A DNA stretch of 64,000 nt from Diphasiastrum complanatum (GCA_029204225.1 CM055094.1:68222536-68286535); one strand, 5' to 3'. Shown: positions 40,472 through 54,701, counted from the first letter of the stretch. Numbers and translations are program-made. Notes: generated from the sequence alone by a model not told the origin.

Positions 40472-43400
40472 ATGGTGAGGTTGACAGCCGATTTGATTTT
40501 CCGCTCCCCTCAATATTTCAATGCCGTTCGCGAGCGGGAGCTGGACCTGAGAGGTTCGTATCATCTTGTAACCCCTTTGGCTATTATGTTTGCAGCAGTT
40601 TCATAACCCTAGAAGGCTAATGCCCTGTACGAGAACTTTCTCAACTATTTACTGTTTGACGCCTAAATAATATATAGGATCTTGTTCAAATGTAATACCG
40701 GTAAGGCTGTCTTCCTTGCTAGGGTCCTTGCACTTCATTTTTATGCTAAATTTTTCCTACTGTGTGTGTTGCAGATAACAAAATCGCTGCAATTGAGAAC
40801 CTTGGTGCCACAGAGGTATCAATAGGCAGCAAATACTTGTTCAACGGTCATGTATAATGTATGCCAGTAATTGCATATGAAGTTGGGACGATAAGGAGAC
40901 AAACAATGATCCCTGAGTCTCTTGGATTTTAAAGCATTAGTCTCTATGGCGTCTCTTGAAGCTTGTGCATTTTTCATTTACGAAGTAGAAAGATAGATTA
41001 ACAAACGAACGTTTCTGTCCGAAATAGCTCTTGTTGCTCTAGTAGTAACTGTTCTCGATAGGACCTAAGAACTAGCAGCCATCTCATGAGACATAAGTAT
41101 TGCTACTTTTAAATTGTTGAATTAATATGGATCCTTTGACTTTTTTCCTTGCATGTCTGCTTTTATTGAGCTTAACCTTTTGACGTGATTGATTGTTCGA
41201 ATCTCAAACTAAGTTTGTGAATTTGGAACAACTAGATATTGTTGGTTGCTGGTTCCATGGGTCTTCTACATACTTTAGTACTCTTTAGGGCTTGGTCTAT
41301 CTTTTTGCTTGTGTTGATTTTTCTACATTGAGGGGTCTTTCTTCATGATGGTTCTATGGGCAAGGGTCGCTACTTCACATTTGGCAATCCGAATTTATGG
41401 TACAGGTCTGGTTTTCTTGGCTATCTCTTCAACAACATTTTTTCGGATATCTTGAGATCCTCGCGGTTGAAGAATATCTATTTTCTGTATGGTTTCTAGT
41501 GTACTCTTTTGGTGGTTGGCTTGGTTGCTTAGATTGGCTTTGGGCATGTTAGGTAGCATAGTGCTATCTGATTTTATATTCCGATGGTTTGACAAGGTTG
41601 TTCCACCTGTCTGAAATCTAAATGCGAGTTCTAACCCACATACATGTGTAGTATAGGAACTGCTATTGGTTTGTTTCTTGGTAGATGCAGAGGTTTGTGT
41701 TCTTCTCAGGGTTCTTTTTCCTTTCAATGTGCCAATAGATGTGCAACTATTTATTCTTTAGGGAAGTTAAGTTACACATGTCGTAGATGATTATGACTCT
41801 ATCTATGGTTTTACTTGTGGTACATTTTTTGAGCCAGTCCTGTTGGTTCTATATGGCATTCTCTTGGTCTACATGTTTTCCATTGGATGCATTTCAACTA
41901 GTTTTTGCACATGTCTTACATATTATGTTCATCTAGTTCATTGATTGTCATTGTTCTAGTTCTTGGTGGAGAATTTTTGACATATTCGGTTTCTTCGTAT
42001 GGTTTGGTATCTCCTTATATGTTGCAACCATGGAGGTTGCTCTTCTCTAGCTTTATTGGTTGGCATGCGTGTTGTAGTGGATGTGTGGTGGTTTTCTTAC
42101 CATATCATGAGTCCTTTTCCCTAGTCTTTGGCAACCGCATTCTTCAACTACATTCGTGATATTAGGCGCTCATTGATATTTTTCCTATGATCTTGGAGCA
42201 GAGTGATATGGTTTATTAGCCATAGCAATATTGTAATTGATCCAACAATAACAATAGGACTCCTATGGGGTTGGTGCCTTCAACTTTCTTGATGATTCTA
42301 TTAATACCTTAATGGGGTATTTTTGGGCCATACAATTGGCTTGGTTGCTGTTGTAGTGGTCCTTTTCTAATGGAATGAAGTAGGCTTGTTTTGAGAACCT
42401 ATCCACAACCACCAAATAAGAATGATGACCACATTGGGTATGAGGGAAAAGTCTATGGAGATGTGTTGTAAAGCTACCTTTACAAGCTTTACTTCCGGCG
42501 CCATCGGCGCCAGCTATGTCCCTGGCGCTAGCAGCGCCCCTGCTGCTCCCGGTGCCAACGGCGCGTTGGCACCGGCGCCGCTCCCGGCGCCACTGTGACC
42601 AGAATCCAGCCGGCGCCAAGTTCCTATGGCTGAAAATCTTTGATCGGTTCTAGCGAAGTCCAGAGAGCTCAGATCGATGTGCAATCACCTCACATGATCT
42701 AGGCATGATTAAAGGAAGCCTGGGGATCAATAAAATCTAGAGAGAGAAAATGACTTTCTAGAAAGAGAAAATTTTAGAGAGAGAAAAACGTGCTTTACCA
42801 GCTTGGGTAGAGTGCTTGGTATGAGGGGGGTGTCGAATCACACCAATACTATAGGGGAGTGCGGGTTGCGACTCAGGGCGAGCTCCAACCAAGTCTGAGC
42901 CTCCCTTGCTGGAATGTTGTCATGGCTCTCGCCTTGGCATGCTAGCGCCCCGAAGACTAGGGTCGGTCACACACTTGAAATGTAACCTTCTCAGATTTAT
43001 CAATAAAGTGGGATTTTCCTCAAACTGACTCTGATTACCTTCTGGGTTTCAGTGTTCGGTAAAAGCGCCAGTTGTAAGGCCGCTTCCAAATTTTTAACTT
43101 GGCACATGGCTGAGGGTCGTATCCCGGGACGCCAGCGGTATGCCGTCGGGACCATTCGGTCCGTGGCGCCAGCGGTATGCTGTCGGGACCATTTGGTCCA
43201 GGACCTGGTTGTTTCCATATCTGTCGCGGCTTGTGGTTCTGAGTGTTCCTTGCATGAACGTGAATGGGTTAAGCTCTTGGGGAACAGGCTCTAACCTGTC
43301 GGCTGAGTTGGATGGCTTGCTTGGGTGGACGTTACCTGTTTATGGCTGTCCAGTTTGGCGTGGCGCCAGGTTGGCTTCCAACGCTCGTGACGAAGCTTTC

Positions 43401-44393
43401 AGTTGGTTAAGTCTGATGTAAGTCAGACCGCTTGCTTGGAATGAATGTTACTCGTTTGTAACGAAGCTTCGAGTTGGTTAAGTTTGATGTATGTCGGGCG
43501 GCTTGCTTGGAGGGAAGTCACCCACATCGGGACCCCCGATCTGGCATGGCACCAGGTTGGATCTCAATGTTGGTTTTCGGAACTTCATGTTGGTTAAGTC
43601 TGATCGTTGTTGGCGAGTTGGCTGCTTGTATGTCAAGTCGGTTTGGATGGCAAGAGTTGAAGGCTGGGAAGCTAAGTCGTGGTTCCCGGCTCCCTTTGGG
43701 ATGCCTGCGCTACAAGATGTCTGTCCATTGATGGTGTGGAATGGGCCAATGTTGTAGTAAACTAGAGGGTTTGGCACGAGATTGATTATTGCATAGGCAA
43801 AAAGAGCATCGAAGAAGAAGAGTAGCAAGGTTAGCTTTAGAAGGAGACCAGTAAAAATGATCGTGTATGTGGGATAAGGTCTATTGAAATCCAAGGCCAC
43901 CCATAGTGAAAGAGTGAGCATCTTGGAGTAGTTTGGGACATAGTTCGAGATTACTAGAAAATTGGAATGCATAAAGTGCCATAATGATACAAATGATGAT
44001 CATGAATGTTGACGAATGGTGGATGTGGTGTACCTTAGGTATATATAGCATGACAATTTGGGCATTGGGTGTAGGGGGAGGGGAGAACATTGCATCAAGG
44101 AGGGTTGATTGTGACCAAGCTATTGATCAAGGTAGGAAGATGGACAAGGCTTTAGAAGCACTGGGTTTGCTGAGCTACCTTTTGATTTCATACTTCCGTA
44201 CCCTTACCATTAGGCATTCCTGCTGTGCAGCAGCAGTAGGTGGCTGCAGCCAAGGGAAGGAGAGGGGTGGGGCGAGACGAGGGAGGAGGGGGAGATGGAG
44301 GTGAGTGGGGAGCATGGGCTCCCCTTTGTTTTTCTGGCCATAGAGAGGGGGAGGGGAGGAAGTTGAGCCTAGGAGGAGATGGAGGGTGCGGGA

Positions 44394-44455
<62 letters not shown>

Positions 44456-44863
44456 TATTAATGTCTTTTCCATGCCAAAAGGCATATGAGACGAAAAAGT
44501 ACATATCATGTGTGGTGCAAATAGGAGCGTGTAAAACGTCTCCGATAACGATAAGGAAAACATATATGAAGTGTAGGTACTAAAAACATCATCAAGTAGC
44601 TATAAATGATAGCGGTGCTGGTAGATGTGTATATGCTCATCATAAAATCATAAAACTCAATCAACCAACTCCTGCTGCCACTGAAGAAAGATGTAATGGG
44701 GACTCTAGCTGGAGGTAATGTGTGCTTATGACGTCGTCTGTGTAGTGTATATCAGTGATCCTACGAGCAACATCTGGATGATATGCCGTCTCATGTCTCT
44801 CTGTCAAGAGTCATCATCGGTCTCACTATCCTCTGAATCTGGACCATGCCGTGATCTCCTGCG

Positions 44864-44914
<51 letters not shown>

Positions 44915-47900
44915 GCGGCTCTCACGGCTCCTCTGGCAGCTTCCATTCGGATCTACTAGCAGTGGTCTATGATGGTCTGCGCCCACTGCTCCAGCCAACA
45001 GACTCCAGCGCCCACTGCTCCATCTCGAACAGCCTCCAGCCTATCAGTGCAATGCTGTCATTGCTAGATCATTTGGCTCATGCAGATCTTTGTGGCATCT
45101 TCCACACCCTACATTGTGTGCTTGATGCTCAACCATCAATGATGTCCTCAAATCTGAAATACCTTGTTCTAAAGGGGCTGGTGCCACTACCGTTTCCAGC
45201 ATTGCTTCAACATCTTCCTTCCAGCCAGATCCACTTCTCTTTTTCCTTTTATGCCTCTGGCAGTTCCTATATCCCCATCAAATCCTATTCCCAATCGCAA
45301 AACTACTATAGCTCTCTATCCCTTGACTTCAAACATTCCAAATTAATTTGTCTCCATTCACCTTGGTTGCTCTTCTTCGTGTAGATCAACTCCATACGTT
45401 CGACTATCTTAACAAGCACAAAGAGAAATTTGCCTCCCATGATTCTCTACTTCTAGCTATGCAATCGAACCTCCAGAAGTTGGATACTGCCATTGAAGAA
45501 TTCAAGAATGAAGTTGCAGTCATCAAGAGTGAAGCATCTTCCCAAATCGTTACCTCGGCTAAAATTCAGCAACTTGAAAATTAGGTGGAACAACACCATG
45601 CCTCCACCTTCGCCATCCCCCTTGTTTATCTCAGCCACGTTCACCGAGAGCCGCCTGCATGAGCACAAAGCTCTTAATGTTCGTGTAGGTATTCCAGACT
45701 CTCAAAATGTTGTTGAATAGGCTAAGAAGTTTTCGGTTGAGAATCTTTAGCACCATAGCACAGGTATGGAAACGGCCTAGGAGGGACCCGGATACTCTTG
45801 TTATCCGTTTCACCTCAATGTCTCACCGGCGTAAAATTTTGGGGATTTGCGAATACCAAAATCTACTTGGACAAAGATCTTACTTTGATCCAAGTGCAAA
45901 AATGCAAGAAGGCAAGACAAGAAGCTCTATCTACTGGCAAGCAACTTCAAGGTTACCAGTCGATTTGAATTGACGCGTTTAAGCCTTTTTTATAAAAACA
46001 ATTTTTAAATGCTATTTACGACTCTCTACATACTACTACTAGTAACTATTGTGTTCGTGACACGTGCATCGATTTGTCTACATGTTTGTGCATTGAGCAA
46101 TTTGAGCTACGAACAAAAACTTATGCAATTGAAGAAACATGAATGATGTATTATGAAAAATGCCAAAGTCCAACTTCATGAATCATTAGCGGACCAAAAG
46201 TGATAAAAGTTCAAATCTATGTTGCTTCGGAACAGAGGCCTGGACCCCTGTGTTTCGTAACGTTGTCCAAAAAAAACATAGCTACCACAGTATTAAGTGC
46301 TGGGTTGTTGTAAAAAACATCCAATCATCAAAAGTCTTCAAACCAAAAAGCGAGGCCTTCTTAGCCTTGCTGCCATAGTGCCATGATTAATATTAGGGTT
46401 GAAAGAAGAGATTCAGAAGGTGTAAACACTGAAAGTTTGTGTATCAATCATCATAAAAGAGGTATGTATCATAATTTCAGCCAAAGGTAATTCATGTGCA
46501 CACAAGTTGAGTGCTCAATAACAACAAGGCAATTTGATGATTGTAAACCAAGGAAAACCCCTTGAATCTTGGCTAACAAGGTAATTTTGAAAGTTTCAAC
46601 TTTGCTATTAAACAATATAGGTCATGCACATAACAAATCAAAATTGTTCTAACATCTGAGGCTCAAAAGGGTTAAAACCAAGATGCTAGAAGACATTGAA
46701 ACTGTCAACTGCATAAAACAAAAAGAACATTTGTAGTGTTCCTATCTGGAACGCTTTGGGATCTTGGAACCGTTCCAAAATGCAACGCATCTATGGTTCA
46801 AATACATATCATAATACTCAAAATTTTGATCCCTATAAACTGTTAAAACTAGTAATCAACAAAGAATCACGTTTTTTTTTTTCTTTTTCCCTTTTTTTGG
46901 TTCGAACCGAATTTTGGTTTGAATCGGCTCTGAACGATATGAACGATTCGAACATCACTTTGAGGTTCGAACCGCAGTTTGTGGTGACTATTTATCTATC
47001 GTGATGGTGTTATTAGATTTGTAGATCGTAAGCCTATCGTTAGTGTGAGTTTAAGCTCTAAGATAGAATCAGAGTTAGAGAAATGAAGAGATATCCAGTT
47101 GAACCTGTACCATAAAATCCTTTTTATATAAATCTCTTCTTAGTTAGATTGTTTTTCGTTATGTTGCATTGACGACATTGATCCGTCTGATTTCCACCTC
47201 TTTGATGTGTTGGTTTCATCTTATATGCCTTTTGGCATGGAAAAGACGTTAATAAAGCTTTCTTCTTTCTTTCTTCTCTCTCTTCTTTCTTTCCTTGTTC
47301 CCATTTCAAACTTCCCAGGTTCCAACCTTTCTCTCCCTTCCTCTTCCTTCTCTTGCTACCAAGTTTCTCTCCCAAGTTTCCTTTTCCTCTTTGGACTTAT
47401 CTTCTGCCGAGTCAGTCTTCCTTAACCACCCCCGTCTTCTGTCACATCTCTCCTCTTCCAAGTTCCAACTTCAAAAAACATAACCTAAGAGAACCTCGTT
47501 CGAGTCCTCAGTCTTTGTAAAAAGGGGACCTGGTTTTTGGGCAGGTCTGATATAGATCGGAAATGCAATGAAAATCGGACCAAATCGGTTCGGCGGTTTG
47601 AATTGTGATTCGAGGAAACTATGGCCATGATTATTGTTTAGTGGATGTATCTTGGATGTTGGTGTAGATTCCATGGTCTTAGGTGAGCATGGATTTCTTG
47701 TATTGTTGGAAGGTGAGTCTAATGTCGAGATTGTAATGAATAAAATGTTTCTGAATGGGTCAGGTGAATTCTTGGTGCACAAAGTTAGCTCCTAAGTGGC
47801 ACTTAAATGTAGCGTTCCATTTAAGGAATCTAGTTCTTGGAAAAATCTATCAAATACTACATGTTTGGACATAAGCTGTTTTCATATTATTTAATTACGT

Positions 47901-50900
47901 TATCAAGAAAAAAGCCAGACAACTAAAGGACAAGTATTAGTACAACAAGCTTAATATCGGGTACTTTTCGTTGCATTGATTTGAGACGCCTCAAAACAAA
48001 CATGGATTGCTGGGTACTAATCATTTATGTAGTGAGCTTCCAATATTGAATCAGAACAATCCTGTTTGCTAAAAGGGCACATAGAGAAATGAGGACAAGT
48101 GAAATTTCAAGTACCAATTAGTTCGTGAATCGTAAATGTTTTTGGAGGTACCATCGTTCATTTGTGATGCTAAGTTGGAGTTTGTGCTCTAATACAAGTC
48201 CGATGCTACAGGTATACACGAGAGGCTGTGTGATGTAGGAAATTCCGTCAATTTTGACCATAGTCACAAAAAATCTCAACTTGAACCCTTTTGAATCGAT
48301 TTTGTTCAAATTTCTTCCGACATTTTGAGAGAGAAGAACTTTCTCCTCAGATGTAGCTTCGAAGTGATATCTCTCACTTTGTATAGTGTATTCAATATAT
48401 CCCACGCTTCTTTTGAGGATTGGGATTGTTTGATATGGCCAATCTGTGTGTCGGAGATGTTAAGGGTGATCAAGGCGAAAGCCCTGCCATCCGTGAGCTT
48501 TCACTTGGAAATGGCTTGCTCATCGACATTGGGAATTATTTCGGTTCCATCGACTATTTTCCAAAGTTCTTTGGCCATGAGTACTACTCTCATCTTGAAT
48601 TTCCACAAGCGGTAATTCAAACCATCGAGTTTGTCTACCATTACAGCAGATTGTGGTTGTGAATCCATCTGGAATTTCAGGATGAGTGTATGCAGATAGT
48701 AGATTGTATGACTGAAAACAATTATAGCAAAAAGTCTACACTATATCAGAATTATTATTCCGATAGTGTATGTTTTAATGATAATATCTAAATCCTTCGA
48801 TACCAAGCTAAAGCTCTGATACCATGTTGTTTAGAAACTTGATTTCCAAATGTCGTCAACTTGCTATAATTATATGCACGTTGAATAAGGTTGCTATCCA
48901 TTTGTGTGATTATAGGTTACAAGCAGTCTATAGGTGTCTATAAAGTCCTACACACAGGATACTGATCTAAGCATACCAATTAAAGCAACAGCACAAGGGA
49001 ACGGGTGGTGGATAAACTAGCCCAACCAAACCTAGATCGTACGGATCTAGCCCCCAAGCTATGAATCCATCACAGTCATGGAAAGAGGAATCGCACTAGC
49101 AGTGTGTAGCTACCAATCACAGAATCAAGCATACACTAGTGAGAGCCCAATAGGTATACTTATACCTCCAAGGCCCATGCACCACTAGTAGTGCATTGTG
49201 ACACCTCACTGGACACCTCTGCATCCTATCTGGGCCACGTCATTCAGCTCCCTAATGATTCACTGATAGACCCATACCAACTCCACCACCATGTGTTTAG
49301 GCTTACAACCATTAATTATGACCATGTACACATAAGTGCCCCAATTCCCTTATAGTCACAATTAACTTACAGGTTGTTGGTCTACCGGTCCTTAGCGTGG
49401 ACACGCTACTCGAGACCAGTCATGGGCATGACATTCTTCCCCCCTTATTCAAGTTCTATCCTCAGAACTTAAAATTGGGAAAGTTCCTCCTTAGGCTCCC
49501 CTCCTGTTCCCGGGAATCATCATCATCAGTACATCCCTTCCATCGAACCAGATGCTCGGTAACTATACGATTTCTCAATCGTTTAGTTCTTGTATCGAAG
49601 ATCTTTTTGGGTTCAAGTCGAGATACACTCGATGATTCATCCAACAGGTCCAATTGATCTCCAGATCCAAGATGCTCTCCTTCACGTAGACTCTTCTTGA
49701 GTCGGCTTATGTGAAATACCAGAGGCACTTGAGATCCTTCCGGGAGTTCCAGTTGGTAAGCTAAGGAGCCGATCTTTTTCAAGATCTTATACGGTCCTCT
49801 ATATCTAGGGGACAATTTATAATGCTTGTCGGTACGCATTACACTCGAATCCTTCGGGATTCTCAAATATACCCAATCCTCCACTTGGAAGTCTCTCGGT
49901 GATCTTTTTAGATTTGCATAATGCCGGTCCCTATCATGGGCACTCTAGACACTTTCACGTGCAATCCGTAGCATTTCCTGTATATCATGTAGGAAATCCG
50001 CTACCTTCTAAAACTTGATCGTTCGAGTCTCTACTGCAATGGGTGATCTAGGTTCAAATCCATACACAAGCATAAACGGGCTATAATTGGTAGCCGAATG
50101 CTTATTATTGTTATAGGCAAACTCGATCAATGGAAGATACCTCTCCCAATTAGATTGCCGTCGAGAAACACATGCTCGAAGCATTTGTTCCATCGTCTGT
50201 TCTTTTCGTCTGTCCATCTGTCTCATGATGATCGGAAGAACCCAAGCTCAGAGTCGTCTCAATTTTAGCAAACACGGCCGACCAAAAGTGACCGGTGAAC
50301 TTCGGATCGCGATCGCTCACAATATCACTTGGTAATCCGTAAAGTCGAAACAGACGCTCTACAAATATCTGAGCTAAGTTAGAAGCCTTCGCGGTGGTCT
50401 TTACCGGAATAAACGTAGCCAATTTGGTATGACGGTCGACCCACAACCCAAATTGCATCATGCTGTTTATTCGTCCGCAGCAACCCAACCACGAAATCCA
50501 TGAAAATACTATCCCATCTCTTATCCGGGATATCCAATGGATGCAACAAACCGCCAGCCTTATGGCGTTCAACTTTATTAAACTGGCATTGGTCACATTT
50601 GACCACATAAGATTCTACAAAGGGCTTGAGTTTTGGTCAATAAAAGTCCCTTCGTACCAAATCTAATGTACGATGTATGCGGGATGTCCTGCGCATGGTG
50701 AGTCATGACATTCATAAAGAATTTTATTTTTAATAACATCCACATCAGGCACACAAACCTTCCCTTTGCCGAACAAGTCAAATTCTTGCATGAGTTCTGC
50801 CCATCTAGCCTTACGACCTCTCAAATCATTCTGATTACAGAAATACTTTAAAGGTTGGTGATTTGTATTAACCACGAACTTATTACCATACATGTAATGC

Positions 50901-53900
50901 CTCCATGATTTTAAAGCATGAATCACCGCAAAAAGCTCTTTTTCCTGTGTAGTATATATGACCTGCGCATCGATTAGTTTCTTACTTTTTAAAGGCAACG
51001 AGCTGACCCTCCTGTAAAAGAACAGCTCCAATAGTCGTATCACTCGCGTCAGTTTTAATGACGAACGACAAATCTGGATCTGCTATCCTCAAGACTGGAG
51101 CTGAGGCAATTAGAAGTTTGAGTTTCCAAAAACTCTCATCTAACTTCTCATTCCATCTGATGGGAGAGCTTGGCCTACCTTTGCGGCTTTTCACTCCATT
51201 CAACATATTGTTGAGAGGCGTAGCAATTTTCTAGTACTCCTCTACAAATCTCTGGGAAAACACAGTGAAAGAATGACTTAAGTTCACAAACCGTTTTAGG
51301 GACTGGCCATTCCACTACCGTCTTCACCTTTTCCTCGTCAATCTTGATCCCAAAAGAGGTGATCTTATGACCAAGGTAAAGAAGTTCCTTTTTATAGAAT
51401 TCGCACTTTGATTCCTTTGCATAAAGCTTCTCGTCTTAAGATACGCAAGACAGTACGGAGATGTTTAGCATGCTCTTTGAGTGTTCTGCTATAGATCAAA
51501 ATATCGTCCAGAAACACTTTTACAAACTTTCCCAAAAATGGACGAAATAAATTGTCCATCATTTGCTGGAAAGTAGCCGGAGCATTGCTTAAACCAAAGG
51601 GCAAAACAAGAAACTCGTATTTCCAAACCTGGTCCTAAAACCGGTCTTTGATACATCTTCTGGATGTATCCTGATCTGATGGTATCCCGTACGTAGATCA
51701 ATTTTCATGAAGTATTTAGCTCCATTCAACCGATCTATGAGATCATCCATCCTGGGCAACGAGTATTTATTTTTTACCATAAGTTTGTTCAGACCCTTGT
51801 AATCTACACATAGTTGGAAACCCCCATCTTTCTTACTCTCAAGAAGGACAGGTGCTCCCCATGGAGACTTACTTGGTCTAATGTGCCCCGTCCAGAGATA
51901 TTCCTCCATTTGCCTAGCCATTTCCTCCTCTTCCTTTTGACTAAATCGATATGGTTGTCTGAAGATAGGACGACTGTCGGGCAAAAGATCTATCTTATGG
52001 TCTACCGACCGAGCGGGTGGTAGTCCGTAAGGTAGCTGTTTCGGAAAAACTTCACTAAACTCGCAATAGTTGTTGTTCCTGATGCGAACTTTCGGTGTTA
52101 AAGCATGAAAACACATTCACATCACCAATATCACAATGCATACGAGATTTTAAAATCAAATGAAATAGTTCATACTCAGAATCATGAAATTTCTCTATTG
52201 ATTCAGTCGAGGAAATCATCGGCGATGGAAGTACATTGGAAGTCCAGAAATAGAGACAATGTGATCAAACTTATTCTTAAATACCATAGTATGATTTTTA
52301 AAATCTATTTCTAAAGAATCAAATTTATCAAAAAACCATTCATAGCCCAAGATCACATCAGTCCGGTCTAGATTCATGACATGGAAGTCCAACGGCTCAA
52401 CATGGTCATGCATCTAGTAGTTAGTTTTTAACACAATGTAACATCTTCAATCTCTAAAAACCTTGAAAAACATGACTTAGTTCAAAGATCAAACCAAAGT
52501 GATCAACCGTAAAAAAAATTTTGCTTGATTTTGAGGGAAGGCAAAGTTCAAACTTCAGTGTTTTAGTAAAATATGGATGCTACTTCAACAAGAAGTTTGG
52601 GGCATGCAACTACTTATACTAACATGGTTCTTTGCATTGGGTATTACTTCGAGTTTATGTTCGACTTTGTTAGAGAATCGTAGAAGCTTCTTATGATTTA
52701 AGAGCTGCTAAACTCCAGCTTCTAATAAACTCCAGCATTGGACTAAAAGGCTGATTGTCTGATTGACGCATGCAGGACCTGTTCGATTCAATTGATTTGT
52801 CAGATAATGAGATTGTGAAACTGGAGGGGTTTCCTCCTTTGAAGCGCTTGACTACACTTCTTGTAAATAACAATAGAATAGCCCGTGTCAGCCCTCTAAT
52901 TGGAGGTAGTTAACTTTTCAATAAAGTACTTGATTATGAATTTCATTTAAATTTGTTATTCGTTTGCTTGATTTTAGCCTTTATGACTTGTTAGCTGCCT
53001 GAAAAGCTTGGTTTTGGTAAGGTACTGATCAATTAGTTTGGATTGTTTGATATACATCAATCAGAAGTTCTTATAATTTTCAATTATCTGATGTCACTTT
53101 TAATTCAATCAGTATCTAAGATGAGGCAATGATCTCACATGAGTCTGTGATGCAGCTTCTTTGCCTAAGCTTCAGACTTTGGTGCTCACAAACAATCGTC
53201 TTGTGAACTTGGTGGACCTTGATCCAATTGCAACACTTTCAAATTTGCAGACACTTTGCTTGCTGGATAACCTTGTCACAAAGCAACCAAATTATCGCTT
53301 ATATGTTATCCACAAACTACCTAATTTGCGTCTTCTCGACTTTCGCAAAGTGAAACTCAAGGTAAACTCTTTTCTACATCCGTAATATCGTTACAAATCA
53401 GTTAAGTTCTTGGAGTAATCCGTGAGTGTGAGAAACATGTAGCCACGTTTTCTTCTCACATGCCGGCTGAGCTTTCTGCAAAATGTTTGATGTTTATGTG
53501 GCACATATTCTATTTATTCAGGACCAATCAATGTGATCCACCATAGCTAGAAGTCTTTTAATCGCACATCACATCATCTGTTTCTAATTTGATTAGTGCT
53601 TTTTCTTTTTCTAATTTTCCAGTTTATGACTATAGTGTCACCACAGGACAGCAAATCAAGTAGTAGGTGCGAAATTTCCAAGTTTTGTATTAGTCATCTC
53701 AACTTTTCTGCTTTAGTAAAAAATCATCTATCGATAAAGAAGCATCATTTGACACACTCGTCAAACTGATGAGAGGTCAACATGTTCCAATGCAAGATAT
53801 TTTTTTGTTGCATGTACATTTATTATAAGCTTTTCCTTTTGATGTCACTCATTTCTCAAATTAAATTTGTGACTTTGGATTATTGATGCAGCAGAAAACG

Positions 53901-54637
53901 TTTTGGAATGCTATTATAAATGTATCTAGGTATGTCATAGTTGCCCAAAAACGCGTTTCTGGATCCAGAATCGTTGGAAAAACAGAAACAGATCTTAAAA
54001 AATTGATAGGGATTGACAGAATCCAACAGGGATTGATGCACCTAAACTGGACCACATTGTACCTGAAACATTCGGCAACCTACGTAAATGTACTGCCCTT
54101 AATTAATGCTTTGATTTGATACCCATATTGCCCCCAAAAATTAAATAAAAAAAGTTTCTGAGAAACACTACCCCATTTCAGAAACGCGTTTCTGAATGTG
54201 TTTCTGGACGCGTTTCTATAAACAAAATGCATCTCTGATATATATATAAAAGCACTCCACTGTGTTTTAAGACTATGCAGTTATGCTTTGAACGTATTCC
54301 AATCTCACAAATAGATATGTTCCAATGCAAAATAACTTATGATGATCAAGTCACAATTTTCAGAACGAGTAGCAATCAGTCTGCATGTTTCAACAGCCTA
54401 CATGAAGTCATGCTCAAAAGAAGTCAGTATGGTTTTAATATATTTCATGCAAGCTCAAATAAACTTAGCAAAGTATGAGAGAGATTACATTCAGCTAGAA
54501 TCAAAACATCAAAAACATTTCGCTGTCATTGGAGTATTTTTGCTTGAAGGATTTTGTACCTTTAGTGACATTATGTATGATAATTGATCTACAATTTTGT
54601 GTTTAAGCTCTTGAGCAGTTGAAGAAGAGGGAAGGGA

Positions 54638-54701
<64 letters not shown>

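Larger units (their letters stand above)
42330..43930 (-). pseudogene. Ty3/gypsy integrase fragment split by a later insertion
   Basis: On the minus strand the zinc-binding start lies at about 43930-43721 (AHSFTMGG, then [26 protein letters not shown] and HHQWTDI). The core resumes at about 42459-42330 with a short stretch matching the conserved IDF and then [19 protein letters not shown]. Between them lies the 1251-bp GC-rich block described separately. Without it, the two halves meet inside the conserved WTDI-x-x-DF segment, so the block arrived later. There is a frame change within the second half. Only a fragment of the element remains. Confidence 0.7.
49434..52413 (-). mobile_element. 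Ty3/gypsy chromovirus pol, minus strand, in U2A' intron 2
   Basis: In order on the minus strand: protease tail ([13 protein letters not shown]), RT, RNase H, integrase and a chromodomain-like end, then the polypurine tract and LTR. Gag, the front of protease, the 5' LTR and the primer site are missing, so the element is 5'-truncated at about 52.4 kb. Many frameshifts and stops make it inactive. It lies antisense to U2A'. Confidence 0.88.

Noticed and set aside
42263-42619. A 118-codon minus-strand frame that could look like a novel gene
   Set aside because: Its second half is gypsy integrase and its first half runs into the GC-rich insertion, so it is a chimera of two elements.
44240-44583. 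Gly/Glu/Arg-rich frames
   Set aside because: Produced by purine-rich low-complexity DNA and the (GA)n run.
46735-46800. Possible third hAT MITE ending in GCATCTATG
   Set aside because: The right end resembles copy 1, but no matching left end or 8-bp duplication was found.
48118-48405. A 95-codon minus-strand frame starting MGYIEY
   Set aside because: It is in a different frame from the copia Gag that the same bases encode and has no motif of its own.
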